DNA from: Candidatus Aenigmatarchaeota archaeon
GTDB lineage: Archaea; Aenigmatarchaeota; Aenigmatarchaeia; CG10238-14; SCSR01
Direction of reading: 5' to 3'
Assembly (NCBI GenBank): GCA_014238095.1
Contig: JABABT010000025.1
Span: 1-39,459 of the forward strand
DNA length: 39,459 bases
Shown: positions 17,397 to 26,759 of the stretch, one piece after another
Position numbering within the stretch: position 1 is the stretch's first letter
How the letters are laid out: each line of letters starts with the position of its first letter
Notes under the pieces: generated by a model
Database searches by the model: none
Told to the model about the DNA's origin: nothing
Seen by the model: only the letters and a program-made list of their open reading frames with translations
Translations under genes and position numbers: made by a program

Positions 17397-17567
17397 ATGC
17401 CTAAAAAAACTTACCCTGAAGCAATGGAAAGAATTTTTAGAAGAGTTTTTGTTTGTAGAGTTTGTAAAACAAAAAAAAGAGCAGATAGTATTAAAGTAAA
17501 AAATAAAGAAATAAAATGTAGAAAATGTAAATCAACTGCACTTAGACCAAAAAAAAGACCAATTTAA
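17397..17567 (+). CDS. rpl40e: 50S ribosomal protein L40e, 56 aa
   Basis: Manual translation MPKKTYPEAMERIFRRVFVCRVCKTKKRADSIKVKNKEIKCRKCKSTALRPKKRPI; absent from ORF track. Confidence 0.9.
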   Translation: MPKKTYPEAMERIFRRVFVCRVCKTKKRADSIKVKNKEIKCRKCKSTALRPKKRPI

Positions 17568-17622
17568 ATTTTTAAATAATTTAAAGAAAACTTTAATTAC
17601 TCAAAATTAAAATTAATAAATA

Positions 17623-17904
17623 ATGACACTTGAATATATTACAATGAGAATTTTAGAGAGTAAATCTACAAAAAATAAAGGTAAAGTAAAAATTTTTAAA
17701 TTAAAAGAAGATAATTTTGCTACAATAGAAATAGAATGTCCTAATTGTAATAAAAAAGAAAATAGAAAGGAAAAATGGGTTGAACCATTTGTAAGTGGAG
17801 AAAAGATGAAAAGAGCATTTTTTGTAAAATGTAATTTCTGTGATTTTATTGCAAAAATTATAAAGTTAAAAAAACAAGCAAAGAAAGAAATGAAGAAAAA
17901 ATAA
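17623..17904 (+). CDS. Small zinc-ribbon protein (start may be ATG at 17644)
   Basis: IECPNCNKKE...FFVKCNFCDFIAKI two CxxC knuckles. Confidence 0.7.
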   Translation: MTLEYITMRILESKSTKNKGKVKIFKLKEDNFATIEIECPNCNKKENRKEKWVEPFVSGEKMKRAFFVKCNFCDFIAKIIKLKKQAKKEMKKK

Positions 17905-17970
17905 TTATTTTTTATTAAAAATTTTAATTAATTATATATTTTTAAATTCTAGAAACGAACTTTTAAAAGT

Positions 17971-18042
17971 GCTGGGGTGGCCGAATGGTAAGGCAGTCGC
18001 CTGCAAAGCGAAAGATTGGGGGTTCAAATCCCCTTCCCAGCT
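17971..18042 (+). tRNA. tRNA-Cys(GCA)
   Basis: GCTGGGG/TCCCAGC acceptor, TCGC-CTGCAAA-GCGA anticodon arm, GGGGG-TTCAAAT-CCCCT T-arm. Confidence 0.93.
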
Positions 18043-18085
18043 CTTTTAAAAAAATTGTTATATTAAAGAAACAAAATAATTTAAC

Positions 18086-19510
18086 ATGTCAATCAAAATT
18101 TTTAACACATTAACAAGGAAAAAAGAAATTTTCAAACCTTTAAAAAATAATAAAGTAAATATTTTTGTTTGTGGAGTAACAGAATATGATTATGTTCATT
18201 TAGGACATGCAAGAACATATTCATTTTATGATACTATGATAAGATTTATGAAATATATGGATTATAAAGTAACTTATCTTCAGAATATAACAGATGTTGG
18301 TCACTTAGTAAATAATTCAAATGAAGATAAAGTAGAAAAAAAAGCAAAAGAAGAAAAGAAAACACCAAAAAAAATAGTGAAATATTATTTAAAAAATCAT
18401 TTAGAAAATTTTGACAAAATAAAATTATTAAGACCAGATATAATGGAGAAAGCAACGAATAATATTAATGAAATTATAGAACAGATAAAAATAATTTTAA
18501 AAAATAATTATGGATATATTTCAAATGGTTCTGTTTATTTTGATGTTTCTAAATTTAAAAAATATGGAAAACTTTCAAATAAAGTTATAGAAGAATTAAA
18601 ATCTGGTACTAGAATTAAAGAAAATTTAGAAAAGGATGATCCACATGATTTTGCGTTATGGATTAAGGCTAAAAAAAATCATCTACAAAAATGGAAATCT
18701 CCATGGAGTATTGGATATCCTGGATGGCATATAGAAGATACAGCAATAGCAATGAAACATTTTGGAAAACAATATGATATTCATGGTGGAGCAATTGAAC
18801 TTTCATTCCCACATCATGAAGCTGAAATAGCACAAGCAGAAACAATAACTGGAAAAAATAATTATGTAAAATATTGGGTTCATACAGGAATACTTACTAT
18901 TGAAAACGAAAAAATGTCTAAATCTACTGGAAATTTTATAAAATTATCAGACTGTTTAAAAGAAAATAAACCAGAAGTTCTTAGATTATGGATTGCTTCA
19001 ACACATTATAGAAAACCTCTAAATTATAATAAAAAAGAAATATATGATGCAAAAAAGAAAATTGAAAAATTGAAAAATTTATTTGAAAATATAAAATCTG
19101 TAAAAAAAACAAATAAAAAAGAAAATAAAAAATTTAAAAATGAAATAAATAAAATTAAAAACAAATTTATTAAATCAATGGAAAATGATTTTAATACACC
19201 ATTAGCCCTTACTTATTTATTTGAAATGATTTCATTTACAAATAAACATATAATAGAATCAAAAGGTAATTGTTCAAAAAATGAATTAAATATAGCTGAG
19301 GAAAATATTAAAAAACTTTGTGATTTTTTCCAAATAATTCCTAAAGGTAAAAGTAAAATAAATAATGAAATAAAAAAAATGATAAATCTTCGTGAAAAAT
19401 TTAGGAAGGAAAAGAATTGGAAGAAAGCAGATGAAATTAGAAACAAATTAAATTTAGAGGGGATAATTCTTGAAGATACTAAAAATGGTGTAAAATGGAA
19501 AAAATATTAA
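18086..19510 (+). CDS. cysS: Cysteinyl-tRNA synthetase
   Basis: FVCGVTEYDYVHLGHARTYSFYD, WHIEDTAIAMKHFGKQYDIHGGAIELSFPHHEAEIAQ, EKMSKSTGN. Confidence 0.95.
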   Translation: MSIKIFNTLTRKKEIFKPLKNNKVNIFVCGVTEYDYVHLGHARTYSFYDTMIRFMKYMDYKVTYLQNITDVGHLVNNSNEDKVEKKAKEEKKTPKKIVKYYLKNHLENFDKIKLLRPDIMEKATNNINEIIEQIKIILKNNYGYISNGSVYFDVSKFKKYGKLSNKVIEELKSGTRIKENLEKDDPHDFALWIKAKKNHLQKWKSPWSIGYPGWHIEDTAIAMKHFGKQYDIHGGAIELSFPHHEAEIAQAETITGKNNYVKYWVHTGILTIENEKMSKSTGNFIKLSDCLKENKPEVLRLWIASTHYRKPLNYNKKEIYDAKKKIEKLKNLFENIKSVKKTNKKENKKFKNEINKIKNKFIKSMENDFNTPLALTYLFEMISFTNKHIIESKGNCSKNELNIAEENIKKLCDFFQIIPKGKSKINNEIKKMINLREKFRKEKNWKKADEIRNKLNLEGIILEDTKNGVKWKKY

Positions 19511-19585
19511 TTATTATAACGAAGTTTATTAAATACAATATTCAATAATTTTATGAGGGGTTATTTAACTTCTTAAGAGATTAAA

Positions 19586-20911
19586 ATGGAAATAGATTTT
19601 ACAAGAGTTTGGAATTGGTATTCAAGAGAATCTGTACAAAATGCATTAATTTTTTCTGGAAAAGGACGTGAAGTTGCTTCAATATATAGAGATGGAAATT
19701 TTGGTAATAGGCCAAATATAATTAATTATCCTGGAGATATTTTACAAGCAGTTGCTGAAGGAACTGTATCATTTCATGGTTCTGTTGAATTGTGGTCAAA
19801 TCCTATGAAACTTGAACCTAATATGCAAAAAGATGAATTAGATAATTTAAGAAATGGTTGGGATATTTTAATTGATCCTGATGTACCAGATTTTGAAATT
19901 TCTAAAATAACCGTTAAAAATGTAATTGAAGCTTTGAAAGATCATGGAATTAAAAGTTATTCTATAAAATTTTCAGGTGGGAAAGGTTTTCATATTGGTA
20001 TTCCTTTTAATTCTATTCCTAATAAAATAAATCTTAAACCAAGTAATAAAATGTATCCAGAATTATTACAAAAAATTATTGAATTTTTAAAAGATTATAT
20101 AAAAGACTCTTTAAAAGAATCTATTTTATCTTTAGGACCATTAGAAGTTATATCCCAAAAAATAAACATACCAAAAAATAAAATAACAAATGAAAAAGGA
20201 TTAGATCCATTTAAAGTTGTAAATATGGATATATTTTCATCAAGACATTTATTTAGATTACCATATAGTTTACATGAAAAAAGTTTATTAGTAAGTTTGC
20301 CTTTGAAATATGAAAAACTTGAAAAATTTGAGAAGGAAATGGCTAAACCAGAAAAGGTAAAAGTGGATGAAAATTTTCTTAAAAAAGAAGATACTTCACA
20401 TGATGCAGAAGCTTTAATTATTCAATCATTAGATTGGGCAAATAAAAATAAAATTGAAATAAAAGAAACTATTTCAAAAAGACCTAAGCATAAAAATACA
20501 AAAACAAAATATATTTCGGAAAATTTATTTCCACCATGTATAAAAAATATGCTAAATAATGGATTATCTGATGGAAAAAAACGTGGTATATTTGTTTTAA
20601 TTAATTTTTTAAGAAATATGGGATGGACTCAAGAACAAATTGAAAAAAGGATTTTTGAATGGAATGAAAAAAACATACCACAAATTAGAAGAAATTATTT
20701 ACTTGGTCAATTAAGATGGCATTTTAGAAATGAAAAATCATTATTACCTCCAAATTGTTTAAATGAAAATTATTACAAATCATTTGGATGTTATGAATGT
20801 TGTAATAATTTACATCAATCTGGAATTAAAAATCCTGTAAGTTATCCTTTTAGAATTTTAAAATCGAAAAGTAATTTGAAGAAAAGAAGGAAAATAATTA
20901 GAAATAAATAA
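19586..20911 (+). CDS. Fused DNA primase: PriS catalytic core plus PriL-like Fe-S C-terminal domain
   Basis: ILIDPDVPDFE, KFSGGKGFHIGIPF, SSRHLFRLPYSLHEK (PriS motifs); LFPPCIKNMLNNG...PPNCLNE...FGCYECC (PriL-type Cys ligands). Confidence 0.85.
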   Translation: MEIDFTRVWNWYSRESVQNALIFSGKGREVASIYRDGNFGNRPNIINYPGDILQAVAEGTVSFHGSVELWSNPMKLEPNMQKDELDNLRNGWDILIDPDVPDFEISKITVKNVIEALKDHGIKSYSIKFSGGKGFHIGIPFNSIPNKINLKPSNKMYPELLQKIIEFLKDYIKDSLKESILSLGPLEVISQKINIPKNKITNEKGLDPFKVVNMDIFSSRHLFRLPYSLHEKSLLVSLPLKYEKLEKFEKEMAKPEKVKVDENFLKKEDTSHDAEALIIQSLDWANKNKIEIKETISKRPKHKNTKTKYISENLFPPCIKNMLNNGLSDGKKRGIFVLINFLRNMGWTQEQIEKRIFEWNEKNIPQIRRNYLLGQLRWHFRNEKSLLPPNCLNENYYKSFGCYECCNNLHQSGIKNPVSYPFRILKSKSNLKKRRKIIRNK

Positions 20912-20935
20912 ACATTCTACTAAAGAATATCATAT

Positions 20936-21472
20936 ATGGTAGAAGAAACTATAACATTTGAATTAATCCGTGGTATACAAAGAGAAGAACAAAGAACACC
21001 TAAATTATCTATAATACAGGATAATTTTTACAAAACTGTTGTTGAATATATTCAAACTAAAAGAAAATTAATTCAAAAAGATAGAAAAGGTTCAATTGAA
21101 GTTAAAAGTATAGAAAGACTTGTTCAAGATATATTTGATAGACGTGAAAGGAAAATAATTACTTTTGCTGTAAATGCTGCTAGAACAAACATACAACCTG
21201 AAAATATGTTAGATGAAGAAAAAGACTTTTTTGATTTAATAACCGTAACAATAAAACAAAGACGTGATGAAAATTTTAAAAAATTCTTTAAAGAAGAAAA
21301 AATTTTTAAAACTGATTTAATTGTTTTTAAAGACAATGTACCTAAATTTGTTGGAAGTGATATGAAAAATTATGGTCCATATAAAAAAGGAGATATAGCA
21401 AAAATTCCTAATGATAATGTAAAAATATTATTAAACCAAGGTGTAATTGAACAATTTGAAATTTCTAAATAA
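20936..21472 (+). CDS. GINS-family replication protein (Gins15/51-like)
   Basis: LVQDIFDRRERKIITFAVNAAR; C-terminal VPKFVGSDMKNYGPYKKGDIAKIPNDNVKILLNQGV. Confidence 0.85.
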   Translation: MVEETITFELIRGIQREEQRTPKLSIIQDNFYKTVVEYIQTKRKLIQKDRKGSIEVKSIERLVQDIFDRRERKIITFAVNAARTNIQPENMLDEEKDFFDLITVTIKQRRDENFKKFFKEEKIFKTDLIVFKDNVPKFVGSDMKNYGPYKKGDIAKIPNDNVKILLNQGVIEQFEISK

Positions 21473-21486
21473 GTTTGTAAATAAAA

Positions 21487-21909
21487 CTATCTTTTACTTC
21501 TTTGTTTATGTCTTCTAGAACCTCTTTTACTTGCTCCATTTCCATGATGAGATTCATTTCTTCTAGGATCAATAATAAGTAATCCTCTATCATAATTTAA
21601 GAATTTTTGTTTTATTTTTTTATCTTTAGAAAAATTAATTATACCACGTGCAATAGACATTCTAATTGCTTCGGTTTGACCAATAGCACCACCACCACTT
21701 GCATTTATTTTAAAATCTAAATTATTTGCAATATCTTCAGCTAAAATTATAGGTTCTCTAACCCAAAGTCTTCGTGCTTCATCTCCCCAAAATTCAAATG
21801 GAATAGAATTAATAAAAATTTTTCCAGAACCTTCTGATATTGTTGCTCTTGCAACAGATTTTCTCCTTTTACCAATTGAAAAATTTTTTTGTATGTTTTT
21901 CTTTACCAT
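21487..21909 (-). CDS. rps9: 30S ribosomal protein S9
   Basis: GKRRKSVARATISEGSGKI...KRGSRRHKQRSKR. Confidence 0.95.
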   Translation of the reverse strand: MVKKNIQKNFSIGKRRKSVARATISEGSGKIFINSIPFEFWGDEARRLWVREPIILAEDIANNLDFKINASGGGAIGQTEAIRMSIARGIINFSKDKKIKQKFLNYDRGLLIIDPRRNESHHGNGASKRGSRRHKQRSKR

Positions 21910-22334
21910 CTTTTTTTAGCTCCTATAGCTTCTGAAATTTTACCAATAATTATTGTTTTTGATTTTAATTTTTCAGAATCTGCATATTTTATTTTTTCAA
22001 ATTTCTTTCCTTTAAATTCTTCAGGTATTCCTACATAAACATGTAAATTTTTATAAGCATTTCTACCACCAGATTTGTGCCATGGAATCATTCCTCTAAT
22101 AACTCTTCTAAATATTCCATCTGGTTGTTTTGGAAAATAAGGACCATGTAATGGGTTACCTCTGTTAATTCTTTGTCTATAAAATTCTATTTTCATTTTT
22201 GGTTTTCCTGAAAAAACTGCTTTTTCACAATTAACAACAATTATTTTCTCTCCAGATAAAATTTCTTTTGCTATTGTTGTTGCCATTCGTCCTACAATTT
22301 GTTTTTCAGCATCATAAATTTTCATATAAATCAT
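21903..22334 (-). CDS. rpl13: 50S ribosomal protein L13
   Basis: DAEKQIVGRMATTIAKEIL, RRVIRGMIPWHKSGGRNAYKNLHVYVGIP. Confidence 0.95.
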   Translation of the reverse strand: MIYMKIYDAEKQIVGRMATTIAKEILSGEKIIVVNCEKAVFSGKPKMKIEFYRQRINRGNPLHGPYFPKQPDGIFRRVIRGMIPWHKSGGRNAYKNLHVYVGIPEEFKGKKFEKIKYADSEKLKSKTIIIGKISEAIGAKKRW

Positions 22335-22693
22335 ACCATTATTTTAACATCTGTTCCTTTTGGATTTTCTTTTTTTAATTCTTCAATTGTCATAATTTTT
22401 GAACCAGTATTGGAAATTTTTCTTTTAGCTTCTTTTGTAAATCTCCATGCAGCTATTTTAATTTTTTTATTTAAATTTCCAGAAGACATAACAACTCCAG
22501 GAACAATTATAGTTTGTCCATCTTTAGAATTCCTATTAATTTTAGATATATTTACTTGAACTCTTGATCTTGTTGATTTTGATAATTTTTTTGAAATATC
22601 TTCCCAAAATGGATATTTTTCAATAGAATTTCTTCTAATAGAATCTATTAAAAATCTCAATATTGGATTTGATGGTCCAGTTCTCTTCCTCAT
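22331..22693 (-). CDS. rpl18e: 50S ribosomal protein L18e
   Basis: TGPSNPILRFLIDSIRR...VPGVVMSSGNLNKKIKIAAWRFTKEAKRKI. Confidence 0.93.
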   Translation of the reverse strand: MRKRTGPSNPILRFLIDSIRRNSIEKYPFWEDISKKLSKSTRSRVQVNISKINRNSKDGQTIIVPGVVMSSGNLNKKIKIAAWRFTKEAKRKISNTGSKIMTIEELKKENPKGTDVKIMV

Positions 22694-22839
22694 AATATCA
22701 AAATAAAATAGTTTTTAGATGTTTTTAAAGTTTAATTTTTTTCAATTTAATTATAATTATAATTAATTTAGTTAATTTTCTGAAAATAATTTTCCAAATA
22801 AAACAAAAAACTTTTAAATAACTAAAATAATTAATTATA

Positions 22840-23043
22840 ATGGTAAAAAGTAAAAATACTAGAAAAATGAAAAGAAAATTGAATAAAAAAACTAAATCAA
22901 CAAAAAATTCTATTTTAGACTTGAGAAAGGAAATTAGTCATGTTATGGAACAAAAAATACAATTTGGTACTATGGTAATATTACTTGCTATTGTTGCTTC
23001 TATTTTAGTTATTGTTTCTAACACATTAGTACCTGTTTTTTAG
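22840..23043 (+). CDS. Small basic single-TM protein, 67 aa
   Basis: Lys-rich N-terminus, C-terminal FGTMVILLAIVASILVIVSNTLVPVF; TATA CTTTTAAATA ~20-29 nt upstream (leaderless). Confidence 0.65.
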   Translation: MVKSKNTRKMKRKLNKKTKSTKNSILDLRKEISHVMEQKIQFGTMVILLAIVASILVIVSNTLVPVF

Positions 23044-23055
23044 AAGGTATAATTA

Positions 23056-23751
23056 ATGCCTAAAAAATATAAAAAAAAATCATCTAAAAAAATAAATAAT
23101 TCTAATATTATTACTGACTCATTTTATTGGGTTAAAAATATTATACTAAATCCAGCAACAGTAACAAAAAATGATATGGAATATAGAGATTTCTTCAAAA
23201 AACTTATTATATTATCAATTATTCCTGGTGTTTTATCTTCAGTAATTTCTTATTATACAAATAATTTATTATTATTTACATTAATAATTCCATTATCAAT
23301 TATATTTTCTATAATAGCTCCAATAATTTTTTCTGCTATTGCACATTTCTTTGGGAAAGTTTTATTTAGAATTGTTAATGGAAATTATAAAAAAACTTAT
23401 AATTCATATGCTTATTCATATTCCATTTATTTATTAACTTATTGGATTCCATTTATTGGACCTATAATTTCATCAATTTGGAGTTTATTCATCGGTATAC
23501 ATGCTGTATCTAATCAACATAAAGTTTCTAAATTACGTGCTCTAGTATTTTTAATGCTTCCTGTAATAATAATTATTTCTATTTTTTCTCTAATATTTAC
23601 AATATATTTTACTACATTATCTGATGAGTATGGAAAAGAATCTTTTGAAAATATAATAAAATCTGAAATATTAAAAGAAGGAAATTATGAAAATGAAGTT
23701 CTAGAAAATGATATTGATTATAATTATAACTATAATGAGAGAAAATATTAG
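23056..23751 (+). CDS. YIP1-family-like membrane protein
   Basis: NIILNPATVTKNDMEYRDFFKKLIILSIIPG plus ~5 TM segments and YWIPFIGPIISSIWSLFIGIHAVSNQHKVSKLRAL. Confidence 0.7.
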   Translation: MPKKYKKKSSKKINNSNIITDSFYWVKNIILNPATVTKNDMEYRDFFKKLIILSIIPGVLSSVISYYTNNLLLFTLIIPLSIIFSIIAPIIFSAIAHFFGKVLFRIVNGNYKKTYNSYAYSYSIYLLTYWIPFIGPIISSIWSLFIGIHAVSNQHKVSKLRALVFLMLPVIIIISIFSLIFTIYFTTLSDEYGKESFENIIKSEILKEGNYENEVLENDIDYNYNYNERKY

Positions 23752-23805
23752 AATATATTTATTAAATTTACAAAAATATTTATTACTAATTATTTCTATG
23801 ATAAT

Positions 23806-25239
23806 ATGAAATTATTAACAAAATCAAAATATTTAATTGGAATGAAATGTCCAAAACATATGTGGATGTTAATTAACAAAAAAAAAGAAATACCTGAATT
23901 TAACATTTTTACAAAATTTATATTTAATCAAGGAAATGAAGTTGGAAAATTGGCTCAAAAAATATATCCAGATGGTAAAAATATACCAATTGAAGATTTT
24001 ATTTTTAATTTAAAAGCTTCTTCTGAATATTTAGAATATAAAATTCCTTTATTTGAAGCTGGTTTTAAATATCATAACTGTTTTTCTAGAGCAGATATTC
24101 TTGTTCCTGTGGGAAATAAATGGAATATAATTGAAGTAAAATCAGGTACAAATGTAAAAAATGAAAATTTACATGATGTTAGCTTCCAAAAATTTTGTTA
24201 TGAAGGTAATGGAATTAAAATTAATAAATGTTTTTTAATGCATTTGAATTCAAATTATATACTTGATGGTAATGTTAATATTAAAAAATTATTTGTTAAA
24301 AAAGACATTACAGATAAAGTAAATGAATTAATGAAAGATGTTGTTGAAAGAATAGAATATTTTTCTAATATAATAAATAATAAGAAATATATTTTGGATG
24401 AAATTCCTAAATGTAAATGTCCAAAAAATTGTAAATTAAATTTATGTTGGAATTTCCTTCCAAATAATAATGTATTTGAATTATATAATGGTAAAGAAAA
24501 ATCAATTGAATTATTCAAAAAGAATATTTTTAATATTAAAGATATTCCCAATGATGAAAAATTAACTCCAAGACAATTCATTCAAAAAAAATGTTCAAAT
24601 GGAAAAGTTCATTATGAAATGGAGAAAATTAAAGAATTTTTATATAATTTAAAAAAACCAATTAATTATTTAGATTTTGAAACATTTAGTACAGCTATAC
24701 CAATATTTCAGAAAACAAAACCTTATTCTAATATATGTTTTCAATATTCTTTACATATTGAAAATAAACATTTTGAATATTTATATAATGGAAATAAAGA
24801 TCCTAGAAAAGAATTTATTTTATCTTTAAAGAAAAATATTGGAAAAGAAGGAAGTATAGTAGTTTATAATAAAAATTTTGAAATTAGTAGATTGAAAGAA
24901 CTTGGTTATTTATTTCCAGAATATAAAAAATTCATAAAAGATATTATTAATAGGGTTGTAGATTTGAGCACTATATTTACAAATTTTCATTATTATAATT
25001 CTAAACAAAAAGGATCTGCTTCTATTAAAAATATTTTACCTATTTTTTCTGATAAAAAATATTCTGATTTAAATATAAATGATGGTTCAACTGCTTCTGT
25101 TATGTTTTTCTATTCACATTATAAAAATATTGGAAATAAAGAAAAAATCCGTAAAGATTTATTAGAATATTGTAAATTAGATACTCAAGCTGAAATTGAT
25201 ATTATTAAAAAATTAAGAAAATTAGTTAATTTCAATTAA
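23806..25239 (+). CDS. DUF2779-like dual nuclease: Cas4-like PD-(D/E)XK region plus DEDD/RNase H-fold exonuclease-like region
   Basis: LTKSKYLIGMKCPKHMWM; RADILVPVGNKWNIIEVKSG; Cys cluster CKCPKNCKLNLCW; LDFETFSTAIP...YNKNFEISRL...LLEYCKLDTQAEIDI. Confidence 0.82.
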   Translation: MKLLTKSKYLIGMKCPKHMWMLINKKKEIPEFNIFTKFIFNQGNEVGKLAQKIYPDGKNIPIEDFIFNLKASSEYLEYKIPLFEAGFKYHNCFSRADILVPVGNKWNIIEVKSGTNVKNENLHDVSFQKFCYEGNGIKINKCFLMHLNSNYILDGNVNIKKLFVKKDITDKVNELMKDVVERIEYFSNIINNKKYILDEIPKCKCPKNCKLNLCWNFLPNNNVFELYNGKEKSIELFKKNIFNIKDIPNDEKLTPRQFIQKKCSNGKVHYEMEKIKEFLYNLKKPINYLDFETFSTAIPIFQKTKPYSNICFQYSLHIENKHFEYLYNGNKDPRKEFILSLKKNIGKEGSIVVYNKNFEISRLKELGYLFPEYKKFIKDIINRVVDLSTIFTNFHYYNSKQKGSASIKNILPIFSDKKYSDLNINDGSTASVMFFYSHYKNIGNKEKIRKDLLEYCKLDTQAEIDIIKKLRKLVNFN

Positions 25240-25242
25240 CTG

Positions 25243-25394
25243 CGCCGAGGAAGGGATTTGAACCCTCATGTCCTTGCGGACGCTGGTTAACTAGACTCCA
25301 TCAACTCACCTCCGACTCATCATAATATCAGAGTCAAGCCATAATTTCATTAGAGTTTCAAGACCAGTGCACTACCAGATTATGCGACCTCGGC
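25243..25394 (-). tRNA. tRNA-Ser(TGA) with ~68-nt intron at 37/38 (~25289-25356)
   Basis: GCCGAGG/CCTCGGC acceptor, CTGGT/ACCAG anticodon stem, loop CTTGAA-intron-A, variable arm GTCC-GCAA-GGAC; 84 nt mature, the same length as tRNA-Ser(GGA). Confidence 0.9.
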
Positions 25395-25445
25395 ATTAAT
25401 ATAAATTTATCTTTAAAGAAATTAAGTTTTAGGAATATTTTATTT

Positions 25446-25730
25446 TTAAAGTGTTTCAAGTTTTCCATTTCTTGGTAGATTTAATTGTAATTTGTCTCTA
25501 AATTCAGTAACATATCCGCCTTCAAGTTTTATTTTATCACCTACTTTAATTGTATCTATTTTTTCTTCCCATAAAGAAAGATTAATTTGTCCTGTTTCAT
25601 CTTCTATTGAAAATTCTGCAACAGATTTTTTACCATATTTAGTATTAACTTCACGTTTTTCACCTTTTTCAATTACCTTTGCTTCAAGTTCAATACCACT
25701 TATACCACGAGTTATTTCATTTATTTTCAT
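25446..25730 (-). CDS. OB-fold single-stranded DNA-binding protein (SSB/RPA-like)
   Basis: GISGIELEAKVIEKGEKREV...VAEFSIEDETGQINLSLWEEKIDTIKVGDKIKLEGGYV. Confidence 0.85.
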   Translation of the reverse strand: MKINEITRGISGIELEAKVIEKGEKREVNTKYGKKSVAEFSIEDETGQINLSLWEEKIDTIKVGDKIKLEGGYVTEFRDKLQLNLPRNGKLETL

Positions 25731-25883
25731 ATATTAAATTCTAAATTATTATATTTAAAGATATTTATTATTTGGTCTGTTAACTTTTTAGGATATAAAA
25801 TAATAAATATAATAAAATAAAATAATATTATTTTATATTGGTAAAAATGGATTTAAAAAGAACAAAAAAATATTTTATAATTA

Positions 25884-26753
25884 TTAAATAGTTTTTATTA
25901 TTCTATCTGTTCTTATAGCAGTACCTTTTTTTCTTTTTAAAATTTCATTATTATTCATTCTAACAATTCCTATAGCAATTAATTCTCCTTTAGAAGATAT
26001 CATTGGAATTGTTTCACCTTTAATTAAATCACCTTCAATTTTTTCTACACCATTAACAGAAAGTGGAGCTCCATTTAATATATTATCAATTATATAATCT
26101 TTCATAAAAATTTTTTTCTTTTGTGGTAATGCTTTTTCGATTGGAATTAAAAATTTTCTTAAATATTTTTCATTACCATTTTTTGCAATTTCAAAAAAAT
26201 CTTTTAATTTTAACAATGATATTGAATTTTTTTCTGAAAATGATCCAACTTTAGATCTTCTAAGTTCTGTCATCTGAGCACCAACACCTAACATTTGACC
26301 CATATCATGACAAAGTTTTCTAATATAGGTTCCTGCTTCTGTTTCTGTTTTAAATAAAACTTCTCTACCATTGAATTCTATAACATTAAATGAAAATATT
26401 TCACGTTCTCTTTCACTTCTTCTAACTGCGGATTTTTTTGGAGGTGTTTGTTTTATTTTACCAATAAATTTCTTAATTACTTTATCCAAATTTTCTCTAG
26501 AAACTTCTTTATGTAATTGCATTATTCCTACATATTCTTTTTTTAAACCAACAAATAATGGCATAGTTTTTACAGAATTTTCTAATAAAACTGGTAATAC
26601 ACCAGTAACTGAAGGGTCAAGTGTACCAGTATGACCAACTTTTTTTAAATCAAATATATCTTTTAACCATCCTGATATTTGATGAGATGTAGGACCAGAA
26701 TGTTTATCAATAATAACAATAGAATTTTTAATAGTTTCCTTAAGATTTTTCAT
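25884..26753 (-). CDS. cbf5: Cbf5 tRNA/rRNA pseudouridine synthase
   Basis: VIIDKHSGPTSHQ, VGHTGTLDPSVTGVLPV, TYIRKLCHDMGQMLGVGAQMTELRRSKVG, C-terminal PUA-like region. Confidence 0.95.
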   Translation of the reverse strand: MKNLKETIKNSIVIIDKHSGPTSHQISGWLKDIFDLKKVGHTGTLDPSVTGVLPVLLENSVKTMPLFVGLKKEYVGIMQLHKEVSRENLDKVIKKFIGKIKQTPPKKSAVRRSEREREIFSFNVIEFNGREVLFKTETEAGTYIRKLCHDMGQMLGVGAQMTELRRSKVGSFSEKNSISLLKLKDFFEIAKNGNEKYLRKFLIPIEKALPQKKKIFMKDYIIDNILNGAPLSVNGVEKIEGDLIKGETIPMISSKGELIAIGIVRMNNNEILKRKKGTAIRTDRIIKTI

Positions 26754-26759
26754 AATAAA

